From: Acholoe squamosa
Lineage: Eukaryota > Annelida > Polychaeta > Phyllodocida > Polynoidae
DNA length: 64,000 nucleotides
Direction: 5' to 3'
NCBI GenBank assembly: GCA_949317995.1
Contig: OX439049.1
Coordinates: 11,594,395-11,658,394 of the forward strand
Below the pieces are notes generated by a model. The model had not been told where the DNA came from, ran no database searches, and saw only the letters and a list, made by a program, of their open reading frames with translations. Position numbers and translations under genes: made by a program. Positions 1 through 12,457 of this stretch are shown here, piece by piece (positions within the stretch are counted from its first letter, which is position 1; each line of letters opens with the position of its first letter).

Positions 1-201
1 CTAAGAGAGCTTAATGACCAGTTCGTGAATAACAGTCGCCAACTTATGTACCACAAGCTAACAATTGAGAAGATCAAGAGCTCAGACAAGAGCCTCCATT
101 CTGTGCCAAGTAAGCTTATTATAACCATTCTCAGCTGAATCCCTGAACCTAGATTCAGCGATTCAATAACTGTAACAGCTGCCTATTTTTGCTAACCTTT
201 A

Positions 202-376
202 AGGGCCGTTTTCCACCACCCGATATGCTCACTCTAACGGCCAACAGGGGCACCACACGCCCACACCGGCCGACGGAGCGCCCATAGAGGTCAGTGGTGA
301 GGCATGTCCCTCTCTCGGCCGAGAGCAGTGCCTATCGGCAGATATACCTACTCAATCGGATGGTGGAAAATGGCCC
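202..376. mobile_element. MITE-like inverted-repeat element (ttttccacc family)
   Basis: The ends are inverted repeats: AGGGCCGTTTTCCACC on the left and GGTGGAAAATGGCCC on the right, about 175 bp apart. TA lies just outside each end. The TIR resembles those of the TA-flanked elements at 13875 and 33785, so this is probably a diverged member of that family. It has no coding capacity. Confidence 0.6.
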
Positions 377-935
377 TAAGTGCCACTTCTTCCAATGGTC
401 ATTGTGATACATGATTGCAGCATGGGCGGATCTCCTCACCAGTGCTTCATTTATGTACCATGACAGCTTGAGGCACCCCCAGAGGGTTGACATAATGCAT
501 GGTTGCAGGCTGCATTCTTGCATCATGACGACCAATGGCCTTGATATATCAAAGCATTAATAGCTCTTATTGGGGTAGCTAAGCTAAAGAGCAGCGACAG
601 ATTCCTTTCTATTTGTTATCACGATGCAGCTGCATGTAAGTAAGGCAGGATATATCTGAATTTACATATCGTGATAGCAAAAGGCATATTATATCGAAGG
701 CCCAAAGCACTATGTGTTTCTTAAAGGACCAAAAGTTGAGGCCCTTCTTGGTAAATACCTATAATCATAGCTTCCCTTACTTTCACAAAGCATATTTGCA
801 CTTTATCTTGCCACTAATAGACTGAATGACTACCTGTGTCACAGTGTAAGAGACAGATATCTGTTCATCTCCTCTTATACCGTAATAAAAGTTGTCTTTG
901 AGGGGAAATTATAAGTGTAATGAAGGCTTACTTTT

Positions 936-941
936 TTTATT
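936..941 (-). terminator. Polyadenylation signal AATAAA
   Basis: AATAAA read on the minus strand, about 245 nt past the stop codon at 1186. It is the first such signal downstream and fits the end of the Ser/Arg-rich gene. Confidence 0.4.
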
Positions 942-1185
942 ATTATGAAACACTGCTATTAGCAAGCCATTGGATGGGGAACTTTAAATCTTTCACACCC
1001 AAATTTCAATGCCACAATTTCCGGCAATTACAGAAGATTGAAAAGACTTTTTGTGTAAATTACAATTCAAAAATTACATTAGCCCCGAAGCCACCATGGT
1101 ATAACTGAACCAATTCTCTAACTAAATAACAGAGTACAGCTTTATGTATTGTGAATGATAATGATTTTCAAGGGATATTTAACAT

Positions 1186-4100
1186 TTATAGCACAGTTTC
1201 GTCGCCACACCTACCCGCTAAGGTTGCTGAAGTGCCCGGTCTCTTACCCTGACCTTCCTCTAACCTTAACCTTGGCATTCTGTCTGCTCCCGCTGTTTTC
1301 GCACGACTCTCCTGATTTTGGCCAGAATTCTTCTCGGCTTTATCAGCCATTTTAAATGTCACACCGGACTTTATTCCTTTTGAGCCTCCATTTTTATCTC
1401 CTCCCACAGGTTCCTGGTCATCCATATCTGAATCCTTTGAGGGTTTCTTTCTTCGATCCACTTTGTCATTTTGCACTCTGGGAGACTTGAGATTTGGAGT
1501 CTTTTCTCTTATTATTGCTTCAACTATAGCTTCTTTCTTCTTTTTTGTCCTTTTTGGCTTTTTCTCAGGAGCTTTCTCTTCAGGCCTTCCTTCTTTATTC
1601 CCCCACTTACTCCTCTCCTCAGAAGGCTCTCTCTCCTCCTTTTTCTCCTTTTTTATCTTCAATTCCTTATTTTCCTTTTTCTCTTTATTTTCCGTCTCCT
1701 CCCTATTTTCCTTCTTCTCCTTATTTCCCTTCTTCTCCTTCTGCTCTTTCTTCTGGTCTTTTTGCTCTTTGTCTGATTTCCCTGATTGTACCCTTGGTGA
1801 CCTTGGTGACAGTGGTGAAGTTGGTGAGGAGCTGCTTGACCTTGAAGGTGACCTTGAGTATGGAGAGTCACTTAACTTCCGTAACCCCGCAGACATTCTA
1901 CCTGACCTTGCAGACCTTGGGGTCCGAGGAGGTGACTCGTTGCTTCTGCTTGGAGGTCTTGGAGACACAGGCGATCTTGACTTTCTCGAGCTAGCAGATT
2001 TTGCTGATCTAGCAGACCTTGTTGACTTAGCTGACCTTGGTAACCTTGGTGATTTTTCTGTTGGTGATCTTGGAGGACTTGGAGAAGTCTCAGGTGACCT
2101 TGGGGATGTGGGAGATTTTGCAGATGACCTATTTGACCTTGCTGACCTTGCTGACCTTGCTGACCGTGCTGACCTTGGAGACTTGGCAGATGACCTTGGG
2201 GAGGTTGGTGACATGCTTTCTTCCCTACCAGAAGCTGGTGAAGGTGTCCTTGACCTTGTAGCAGCATTATTGTTGGTGTTGATTGGGTCACTATAGTTAT
2301 CATCCTCAAAGTCCGGCCGAATCACAATTGTACCTGTGTCTCGCTTATCCTCTGGTTGCATAATCACAGTAAATGTATTCATTCTCCTGGCAGCCATTTT
2401 TGATGAATATGACCAGTTATCTTGAGGAAAGATAATATCAAAATAATTTCCTTAAAAGAATGCCTTCCTTAACTGCTTCAGTAATGTCTGGATGTGGGAG
2501 AAAAGGTTGAGGAGGCTTTTGAGGATCTTGTTCTTTAATCCAAACATGTTGGGAGATTTATCAAATTTATCAGCTGTAGTCAATATATATATATAATGGA
2601 TATCCTATTACCAATGGTAATGTGTGAAAAGGGTACAACGATGTTCTATTCAAGTCCTCTGTAAAGTATTCCTCTTGGTTCACTTAGAAGGGGAACTTAT
2701 CCTAGGGAAATCTCTTCACTCTTTGATGTTTCCTAAGCCTATCACAAACATATGAAATCGCTCTGCATCCAAAGTGTTCCTATTCTTTTTCTTTCTCTTC
2801 AAATTTCACTGAGTCTATTGCACATATCCTTCCTTGAGTTCTATAAATGATATCCTTATGTTATGGAGATATATCAATCTAGATGTTTTTATGGCTAGTT
2901 AGTTATGAGTTGTAGAGTTGTGTGTTGTGGTCTCCGTGCACTTCCTGTACTGTTCTGAAGTCTGCATACACTGCCTCAGCCAGACAGCTGTATGCCTCTG
3001 TGAGTAACCATTAGAGGACTGCATGGCGCTTTATTGTACTATACGCATGAATGCAGCCAATGTGAGCGACTCGTTAGTAGCAGATCCAATATTTTGAAAA
3101 GAAGGGGCACAACCCTTTTCTTAGCAAAATATCAGGTTTAACAGAAATAAACACAAATTTGTTACAGGCAAGTTATGGGGTAATGTGTGCCCCCTGCGTC
3201 CCACGTCTTAATCTGCCATCGCTCGCCAGGGCTGCATCCATGTATCAAGCCGTTCATATGGAGCCCAAACACTCTGAAAGAGTCAGCCTGATGCACCAAT
3301 GAATTGCTGGTTGATTGCCTACCAGCACTGCAGTGGTACATCATGACACCAAAGGAACATGACCATACACATCCTGTGGCCTTTAAAGGGTTCAGAAGAG
3401 TTCTATATGATCCCAGTGTTGGCCTGCACCCACGGTTGCCTGGTTAAAGGTTGGGCAATATTAATGTGCGGTTGGTTCGGGTGCTAATCTGCTTTGGCCC
3501 AGGTTAACTCTGTGTCAATTGGCACGTGGAAGGGTGTGTCATACCTCAAGTGTATATGTGTATAGGATAAATTGTGGGGTGTGTATGAGTAAATGGGTTT
3601 GGGGGTGTGGGAGGTATTGGCTCTATGGGTAGAAAACAAAAATAATGATTTAAGATATGATTCTACAAAAAATGAATTGGACTTGTTGTAAAGCTAAATG
3701 TAAAGGGCTTCGTGGGGTGATACTAGATGTACCTTTGAATGCAATCAAGAATGAGTTAATTTCAGGGTAGAAATGAGGCTGATGGAATCTCTCTGTTTTT
3801 CCTCTTTTTTTTTCTTTTTTTCAAATCAGACCTACATTGCCTAAAATGTTTTGGCCAAAACACCTCTTTGTTTTAAGCCTAATATCTATTGCCATGATTG
3901 AATAACATGTGCATTTTGCTTTTGTAAAGGCTTAACTTTACCAGACAAATATTACACTGCCCCCCTGCCTGTATGGTACTGTGTATAATGTTTCATACTA
4001 AGAGTATGGAGTAGAGTCTCCTAATTCCGGACAGGTTCTTTTTAGGGACACCCTGATTTCCTCTATGTGATATAGCCTGGATCCTCGCATGTAAGATACA

Positions 4101-7100
4101 TTGTACACCCAAGGGTAACTCTAGACACACATTATATGATGTTTCTGAACTGATGATATCTTATGCATGACGTTTATGCTACTATAGAACTGTCCTAAAA
4201 CGGCTAGAACTTCAAGAGTCATGCCTCGGGTGTGCCACAAACTTGTGGGGGGAAGTGTTTCAGAGGCGAAATGTGCCTTATACACAATGATTTATTGTTA
4301 AGTACTAACTCAAGTTATGCATTAGTATTAGTTAAATCACTTATCAATCATATATGTTATTCGCCCTAGATCACGCCCTATGCAAATATAGGTGCTGTCC
4401 AGAATAAGGGGACCTTGCCCCATGCTCTAGGTGACCCTGTAGTATGTCATAGGGAGCACTTTACACCTGGGTGTTGTCTATGAATGTCAAGTACACATAG
4501 GGTAACGGTATTTTTTTCACCATTAGAACAAAGTCTCTATTGACTTCATATGCTGCAGGGTTTTCTTTTGTCGCTTAATTGTTAATGACCGTAGTAACCT
4601 GCATATAAGGCAGGGCTTGTGTGCAAGGATGAACTGTCCAACACGGGTCATGTAGTTTTGGCAACAACTTTAGAGGTATGAATTTCAAGGGGGAATTAAA
4701 CATTAAATTGGCGAAAAGGAGGGTGAAGCATTGATGTACTGGCCCCCAATAGAATTCACATTTCCTTTGAAATTTCCCTTTCAACCAAGATATTTACAGA
4801 TCTTTTACACGTTGATATTTTTTCTATATCTGTAGACATTTTTTTCTTAAAACTGGCCTTCAAATATATTATATACAAACTTGTATGCACTTGATCGTAA
4901 GTGTTTCAGTATTGGTATGTACATGTTCCAGTGTTTACTTTGTAAGAAAGTAAACCTATCAAACCTATGACTTGCTAAAGTAAACATACAAATTGATTCG
5001 ATACCTTAGGCGTTTGACTTGTAAATGGCAAACGTGTATCAATATAATGTTGACTCACAGGGAACAGGCAAAATGTGTATGGAGGCCATGGGGACACATG
5101 AATAAGGGCAAATAAAGTTTAAATCTGTTTAAAAATAAAGTCTGATATATACACCTCCTGAGTTGAAAGAAATGTTGTAATATAGGTACAGCTAGCTAGT
5201 TCTTAATATTCAACACTTCAGACTAATATATTTCCCTAGTAAAATATCTTCGGCCACAGGGTACATCTTTCAAGTTGGCTGATTGTATTAAGCTGGTCTG
5301 TGTTTTAGGGGAACTAGAAGCTTATATGTAAATAGTCCGATTTTCTTCATTTTTCAAATTCTGTTCAAATGATTTCTATACCATGTAATAACACCATATT
5401 TAGGCATTTGTGGACAATTTATTGCTATCTTAAGCTCATAGACACCACGACACCCAGTGTATTTTCAATGGATGGAGTTTTGGCGTACACTCCAAAACTA
5501 GGAAATAGGGTATAAATCTGACAATTCTTTCAAATATCAGCCTGATTATATGGAAGAAGAGCAAATAAATTAGTCACAATAGGAAGTATGACCTATATGA
5601 TCAACCTGGTTCATTTTGGAGAAGATTGATATTTTGGCTCCAACTATTGGACTATGCCACTTTAAGTCCAAAGTGTCGTAAGTCCGAACTGCCTAATTAT
5701 CAATCATGTGGTAGAATCACTCAGCAAATACTATATGTCCACCCATCTCTTAAAACATACAGATAAATCCAAGAGGTAACTTTTAGTTGAAGTCCTTTAT
5801 TTGATGCTCAGTACACATACAATATCCAAACAGTAATAGACATCCAATGATCTTCTACATAGGGTTTAAAGACTAAGCTCTGCACTCTAAGGTGACGTTC
5901 TCTCACCTTTCACCTGGGTGTGGCACCATCTGGTTGACCACTCCCTTACATGTTTTTCCAGAAAGTATCATATGTAATTCATATGGTCTTTCAAGTGCAT
6001 GACTGAGAAAGGTCCCATTAATGCTGATGACACATTTCCCAGAATCCATTAGTCATGACCGATTTCTCAAAACATTTTTATGACTTTGCTTCTAGTGCAT
6101 GTCCATTAGGCTCACAATGTGATGACCCTCTGTCACCATGGCAAGAGCCATTAAGTTTACACTCTTTGCTACCATCAGTTCCAATGATGTGGAAAGACAG
6201 TGTTATACAATACTGAAGCATATTCATATATATGTGGATCAACACGGTAAAAGGTACGCCCACGAGGGGGTGCGCAGGCATACCTTTTACCGTGTTGATC
6301 CACATATTATTCTAGTATGTTCTTTTATATAAACTTATATGATAAACCGTTCATATACACTACCCTTTTACCAATACACATTTCTATACATAAACCAACC
6401 ATGTGTCTGCGATACATCAACACCACTAGATTCTGGCATGCCATCTTTCTGACCTATTGTTACCACATCCTTTTGTCTGGAGAATACAGGCAATAAAATG
6501 TAGGTGCTTTTATGGCCTTAGAACAATCGAATTCTCGATACCAACATCTGGGCTGTAAGACTACAGCCACACCATGGCCTTTACTCCATTAGACAATTTA
6601 TATGATTTCTAAACACCAAGTACAAGTTTCATGTGTCTTCCTTTCTAGTTCCTCGCTTTTCAGCACAATACGATAATAAAATTTCACTTAATGCAGTGTT
6701 GGTTAATACCGCTCTGTCCACGATATAAATGTCAGATGCCCTATAGGTCGAATCCCACATGGCGATTTTGGGCTCAAACATCTCTGCGCTTTTTGTCCTT
6801 TGCATTATTTGGGCCTTTCTGACCCTAAAGATTGCAAGGATTTTTCAACTTATACTGAATCCCAGAGTGAGTTAAGGCCTAAAGGGCAGCTATCCTTGCG
6901 ATTTAGGGGCTCAGGAATGCCCCCAGAATGCAAAGGACAAAATCGCAGAGATATTTGAGCCTTAAATCGCCATGTGGGATTCGACCTTATGGCTGTGCAG
7001 TATTCAGACACAGCTGACATGGAACTGCCATGTCACAATCTTCGCCGGTGGAACAAGCCAACACCCGGCTCCTCCTTTGTGATATCGGAGATGAAAGATG

Positions 7101-10100
7101 GGAAGGAGATATACACTGGTGATTGGATAGGTACTGCACAAAGTGGGATGAGACAGACCATTCCTCCACCGAGTGTTCCGATGTCCCCCGCACCCAGCAC
7201 AAATGGAGCCACTACCGCTTTAGTGGAGCTTGGAGTCGTTCATGCCACACAGGATTCATGCAGTGTGAGTGACAAATAGGGTATTCCCCTATATCCCCCA
7301 CCCCATCAAGTCCCTCTAACTGAACCAGGCCACCTGAGCCAAGCGGCAAGTCTGATGCTGCGGTGGACCCGGTGGTAAGAACAATACCAAATTGAACTAA
7401 TTGCTGAAATGACAAAAGCCACACTAGGACTCATACGGAAAGGAGGTATGATCACAGATACAGGCAGAAACATTTGCAAATGTACAATATAGAGGATGTT
7501 ATCACCTAAACCGCTTACAATTAGGTATGTGCCTACGGGAAGGTATTGTTTCTCGGTTTATCATATAAGTTTATATCAAAGCACATACTAGAATAATATA
7601 TATGAATATGCTTCAGTATTGTATAACACTGTCTTTCCACATCATTGAAACTGAAGGTAGCAAAGAGTGTAAACTTAATGGCTCTTGCCATGGTGACAGA
7701 TGGTCGTCACAGTGTGAGCCTAATGGACATGCACTAGAAGCAAAGTCATAAACATGTTTTGATAAATCTGTCATGACTAATGGATTCCGGGAAATGCATC
7801 ATAAGCATCAATGGGACCTTTCTCAGTCATGCACTCAAAAGACCTTATAAAATAACAAAGGGTACTTTCTAGAAAAACATGTAAGGGAGTGGTCAGCCCG
7901 ATGGTGCCACACCCAGGTGAAAGGTAAGAAAATGTCACCTTAGAGTGCTGAGCTTAGTATTTAAACCCGAGGTAGAAGATCATTATAGGGGTCTATTACT
8001 GTTTGGATATTGTATGTGTGCTGAGCATCAAATAAAGGACTTCAACTAAAAGTTACCTCTTGGATTTATCTGTATTTTTTAAGAGATGGATGGACATATA
8101 GTATTTGCTGAGTGATTCTACCACATGATTGATTATTAGGCAGTTTGGACTTTAGACTTAATATATTTACATATAAGCTTCTAGTTCCCCTAAAACACAG
8201 ACCCGCTTACATGCAGATTGGCATGCTTATGTTCCATTTGTATTTCTGGAGGGTGTTGTTCCTATAGTAAAAGGAAGAGCTGGCTCAAAATGCCCTTGTT
8301 TCCAGTCCTTTCTTTTCATGTAGCTATAACTTGTCCCTTTTGTTGCTCACAAGGGGTCATTCAAGTATGGTGATAAAAAGGCAGATTTGAGTAGGTACCT
8401 AGTTGGGAGGATTCAATCAGTATAGTATAGTATAGAGTGTGTGACATGAGTAGGTACCTGATAGTGCAGCTCTCTCTATTTTAAACAAGGCAGGTGACCT
8501 TTCAGACTAATGTGGTGAGTGCAAGTTGAACGGTGAAGCAGAGCATGACTTATGTTGAAAAGAGGGCACATACTGACAGCTCTATTTATCATAGAAGCAA
8601 CATTCTCCTGACCTAGCTTTGGGTGACCGCTCAAAATATTGGTTTTCATAAGGTGTCACTACATTAAAATCACTTGTACGAGAATAATTGTTCTCAAATC
8701 CGATTCAATCAAGAGACGGTATAAAAGATAAAGAAGCCACACACATGAGGGCACTTTGTATGAATTCAAGGTAAGACCATAAACATTTATAAAGGAATTA
8801 TAGCTGATCCAAGCCAATCTAAATGCATACATCTAGCATCTACCTCCTCTGGGTGTATTCAAACATCCAGGGTACCTTTCCTGGAGTGCAAATCCTTCCT
8901 CATTTGACTACCTAACTCTTAAATTCAATGTAAGTCATGTATTTGTATTTAAGGGCGTATTCCTAGTGTAGTATTGTAAATCTGGGTGAAGAAATGCAGT
9001 TAGAAACCCAGAAGTATCACACATAACAATTGTAGTTGGAGGTAAATACCATGTATTTTTGTAGGAAGGGCACTCTGTGGGAGCAGTGATTGGTCAAAAG
9101 TCAAGTTGAAAAAATGCTAATAACTATGAAGATAGTTCACATGCATAATATCCTTCAAGATCTGGCAAACTTTAGAATGATTTGATATGCCATGCACTAC
9201 CAATAGCAGGCATCTATATGGAGGTAGCGGTATGCATTAACAACCGTTGAGAATATTCCCTTCGTTCACCGCACACCTCTAAGGGGGCATTACATAGCAA
9301 CTGGTCCCCGTCATGCTGACTGTTACCAGTGCTTATATTGCAAAATATGATATCAAGCAATGGCGTCTCCACTGGGTAACCTGTATACGCAAGTACATGC
9401 TAGACAGGCATTGGTGTGGTGCTGCCCTCTTTCAATGTAGAGAGAGACTTGCTGTGCTCTATGTCTCATGTTAATGTCTTTGGAAGCTGTAATAACAGTT
9501 TATATGGGGATGGTGACCCCGAAAACGCTATACCCTACTCAATGTAGCATTGAGGGAATAAAGTATTGACTGTTATACAGGGGACTATGGAGCATTTCGG
9601 TGGAGCATTCAAGTTCCAATTTGACCAGTAGACACATATACCCCTTTGACACACTCAGGCCAAGAAAAATAAAAGGTGAGTTTCCAGTAACAAAGCTCAA
9701 AAGCTAGGGTCGGTAGGTCGGAATTTTTTATTTTTTTATTTTTTTTAAAACATTTATATAGGAAATATTAGGGCACATATCAATGGATGTATCAAATTCT
9801 TTGATTTCATTGTAAAATAATGATGCGAAAATGACAACTGTGAGAGAGGGGAAAAACACGAAAAGGATACAGGAAAAATCCTCAAAAAGTAATGAAATAT
9901 TTCTTTCAAAATATGAAAAGAAAATGAGACAGAATTCTTCAAAATCACAAAAAAAAGAAGTTTTTTGCCCCTGTTTTGCTAGGGACAGTCGGGTTACTGG
10001 AAACAAACCTTTTTTTATTTGGCCTCAGCATTATTATATACGCACCTCAGAGAATCAACGTACGTTGGGATGCACCTTGTACATGAAGATTTTGAACCTT

Positions 10101-12413
10101 AGAGCAGTAGTGAATTACAAACGTATGTACTATAGGTATATGACTGATAGCATTGCTTTCAACTCGGGGCACCTCATGTGCAGGATCTGCCTTAAAAAAA
10201 AGGATAAAAAAGAGGACTTAACAAAATGAAAACTTGCTAGGGAATGTTTTGCTTTTGCTTACTGATCCTAGGGTCCAGCCACCAACTTCTCCTTTAGATC
10301 TTTAAGAATTGGAAGAGGCTATTCTTGGTGGGTCGTTATGATATGTCAGGCAAAACAGGCAACTTCTTAAAGTGGTTCATCATGCTGCAAATGTCACCTT
10401 AAGCCAACATGCTTATGTACCGGTAACTAAAGGACTTAGATACTAATCTTTTGCTATATGACTCACGTGATTGCTTCATTGCTGATTTAGACGCTGATTT
10501 CTTTACCACTGGCCTGACTGGTGCTGCCACCTCTAGATCAAGACAGGAACCATAATGGATGAAACCCTCAGACTTGTAACATTAACACATTATGTAGACT
10601 GCTTTCCTACATATACATAGGCAACATTTGGGATCGTTTGGAAAAGGTTTGGGGAACTCCTTTTCCATTGATTTTATATATTGATTTTACCAAATGCCCC
10701 CCCCCGAAAGAAAAACAAACAAAAACAACAAACAACAACGGATATGCGTGTGGAATGACGTGTCACAATGAGTATTTCAATTGCTCATATTCAGTTTTTA
10801 CCCCACCCAGTGTGAAGGTTGATTGGGTTTTGCCCCCCCCCACCAAGGGCTAATTTTCAAAATGACCCCCACCTATATTGCCTATATCTAACAAGCCCCA
10901 ACCTCGCAATAAATGACTTGGCCCTTATAAAAGTGCTCCTACACACTCTTTAATAGATTGAGTAAATTCTTATATCTATGATTAATATAATAAGTGGATA
11001 TTGAAGTAGACCTCCTCACACGATGATAAGATAAGGTGCACTCATTGACACACATCTTAACAGGGCTAAGGTACAGAAGAGATAAACCATTGTGACAGAT
11101 ATTGACAGAGAAGTAAGGGTGTGTATTGACACTGTGACACCTTTTGACAGTGTGATAGAAATGTGTCTTACCTTTGCTTTCTGATCTGCATGACTCTGTG
11201 ACAATGGAGTTGTTCTTGCTGTCCTCATGTTTCTCTTGTTTTTCTTGTTTATCTGATTTTTCTCGCCGCTCCATCCTTGGAGAGTTGATGCTCTATAGCG
11301 ACAAAGAAAAGCCACAAAGTTAACTTCATAATCAAAACCTGCTTGATTAGTTCTCTATCTTTTCAATTTTATTTTTCACTCGTTTATCAATTCACTTTTT
11401 TTTTTCTTTTGCTTTCAAATATATTCGACAGTGGTCAAGTCTGCTTTATCTATTTGTTTACTTATCTAATTTGTTCATGAATCAATTAATTTAATCATCT
11501 ATCTATTAATCTGTCTCTACCTATCAGTTTGACCGTTTATTTATTTGTTTGCCTTTCTAATTTCTATGTGTCTTACATTAAATGCCAACAGCCATGAAGA
11601 AAAATCTCATTACAAAAAGAAACATTTAAAAGATAATCAAGGATATAAAATGAAAGTTGAAGGTATATATTTACAAGACCAAGGAAGGAAATGCAGCAGC
11701 AACAGAAAAAAATAACCTATACCATGAAATATAGGGGTTACCCAGTAGTTGTGTAAAGTGTACCATGGTATACATGGTAAACACTTCAACACCTTCCCAG
11801 GGGGTGGTTTCACCATGAGTGGGACCCAGGCTGACTTTATAATTGGTACTACAGCGTGGGAAAGCACTGAACGGCTCACTGAAAGCCCCAAGGTCGTCAG
11901 ACTGACGATACCCAAATCTACAACCTAGGGTCATCAGATTGAGCACCCAGGGTAGTCAACCTGATGGGTTTAGGTCAACACACTCATCCAAGGTAGTCAA
12001 ACTGATTACATAATGTTGTTAGAGTGGCAACCTTGGTGCTGACTACCTTGGGTCCTCAATCTGACTACCCAAAGCTGTAGATTTGGGTATCGTCAACTTG
12101 AGCACCTAAAGTCCTCAGCGGTGAAGACCTTCAGTTGAAAACTGAAGGCCTAATCATCAAACATGAGTGGCACATACCTGCCACCTTGTGTATTTGTTAC
12201 ATATTGTCAACAGAATGCCATAGACTCATACTGGGGAGATGTAGACTAAGGGATTTCACTCCCTGTAAGGTGCTGCCCTCTCTCTGTACCTCTTCTGATG
12301 ACCATAGGTCCTCAATCTGACGAGTTTAAAGATCTGGAGGGTTTTCAGTGCTGAAACCTGTATAAAACTCAAACATTTTGAAGGGAGGGAGTGTTCATCA
12401 CTAATCAACAGAT

Positions 12414-12457
<44 letters not shown>

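Larger units (their letters stand above)
1..1185. other. 3' flank of the minus-strand gene, no coding exon seen
   Basis: I see no credible exon here. The stretch holds one TA-adjacent inverted-repeat element at 202-376, a CATGATGCA-type repeat fragment near 410-530, and the likely polyadenylation signal of the gene that ends at 1186. Confidence 0.6.
5294..8203. repeat. Large inverted repeat, arms of about 650 bp
   Basis: The left arm (5294-6349) is repeated inverted as the right arm (7554-8203), with a 1.2 kb spacer. Matching landmarks include ctagaagcttatatgtaaat, atcaatcatgtggtag, caagaggtaacttttag and ttatatgataaaccg. The arms differ by scattered substitutions. The left arm carries two extra pieces: a 70-bp hairpin element at 6234-6303 and about 320 bp near 5335-5655. 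The spacer holds another MITE (6745-6987). No open frame of note lies in the arms. The structure may be an inverted duplication or the ends of a large foldback element. Confidence 0.8.
2421..11171. other. Intron 2 of the Ser/Arg-rich gene, filled with repeats
   Basis: No further exon is evident on either strand. It contains a large inverted repeat at 5294-8203, an inverted-repeat element at 9657-10025, and a CATGATGCA fragment near 3220-3360. The remainder is AT-rich sequence with stop codons in all frames. Confidence 0.5.

Noticed and set aside
1463-2296. A 277-residue open frame on the plus strand, Leu/Asp/Phe-rich
   Set aside because: It is the exact antisense of the Ser/Arg/Lys-rich exon. 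The repetitive codons keep the other strand open. It has no domain or hydrophobic pattern of its own.
9728-10229. Frames of 92 and 132 residues
   Set aside because: They start inside the inverted-repeat element at 9657-10025 and reflect its Lys/Phe-rich A/T composition.
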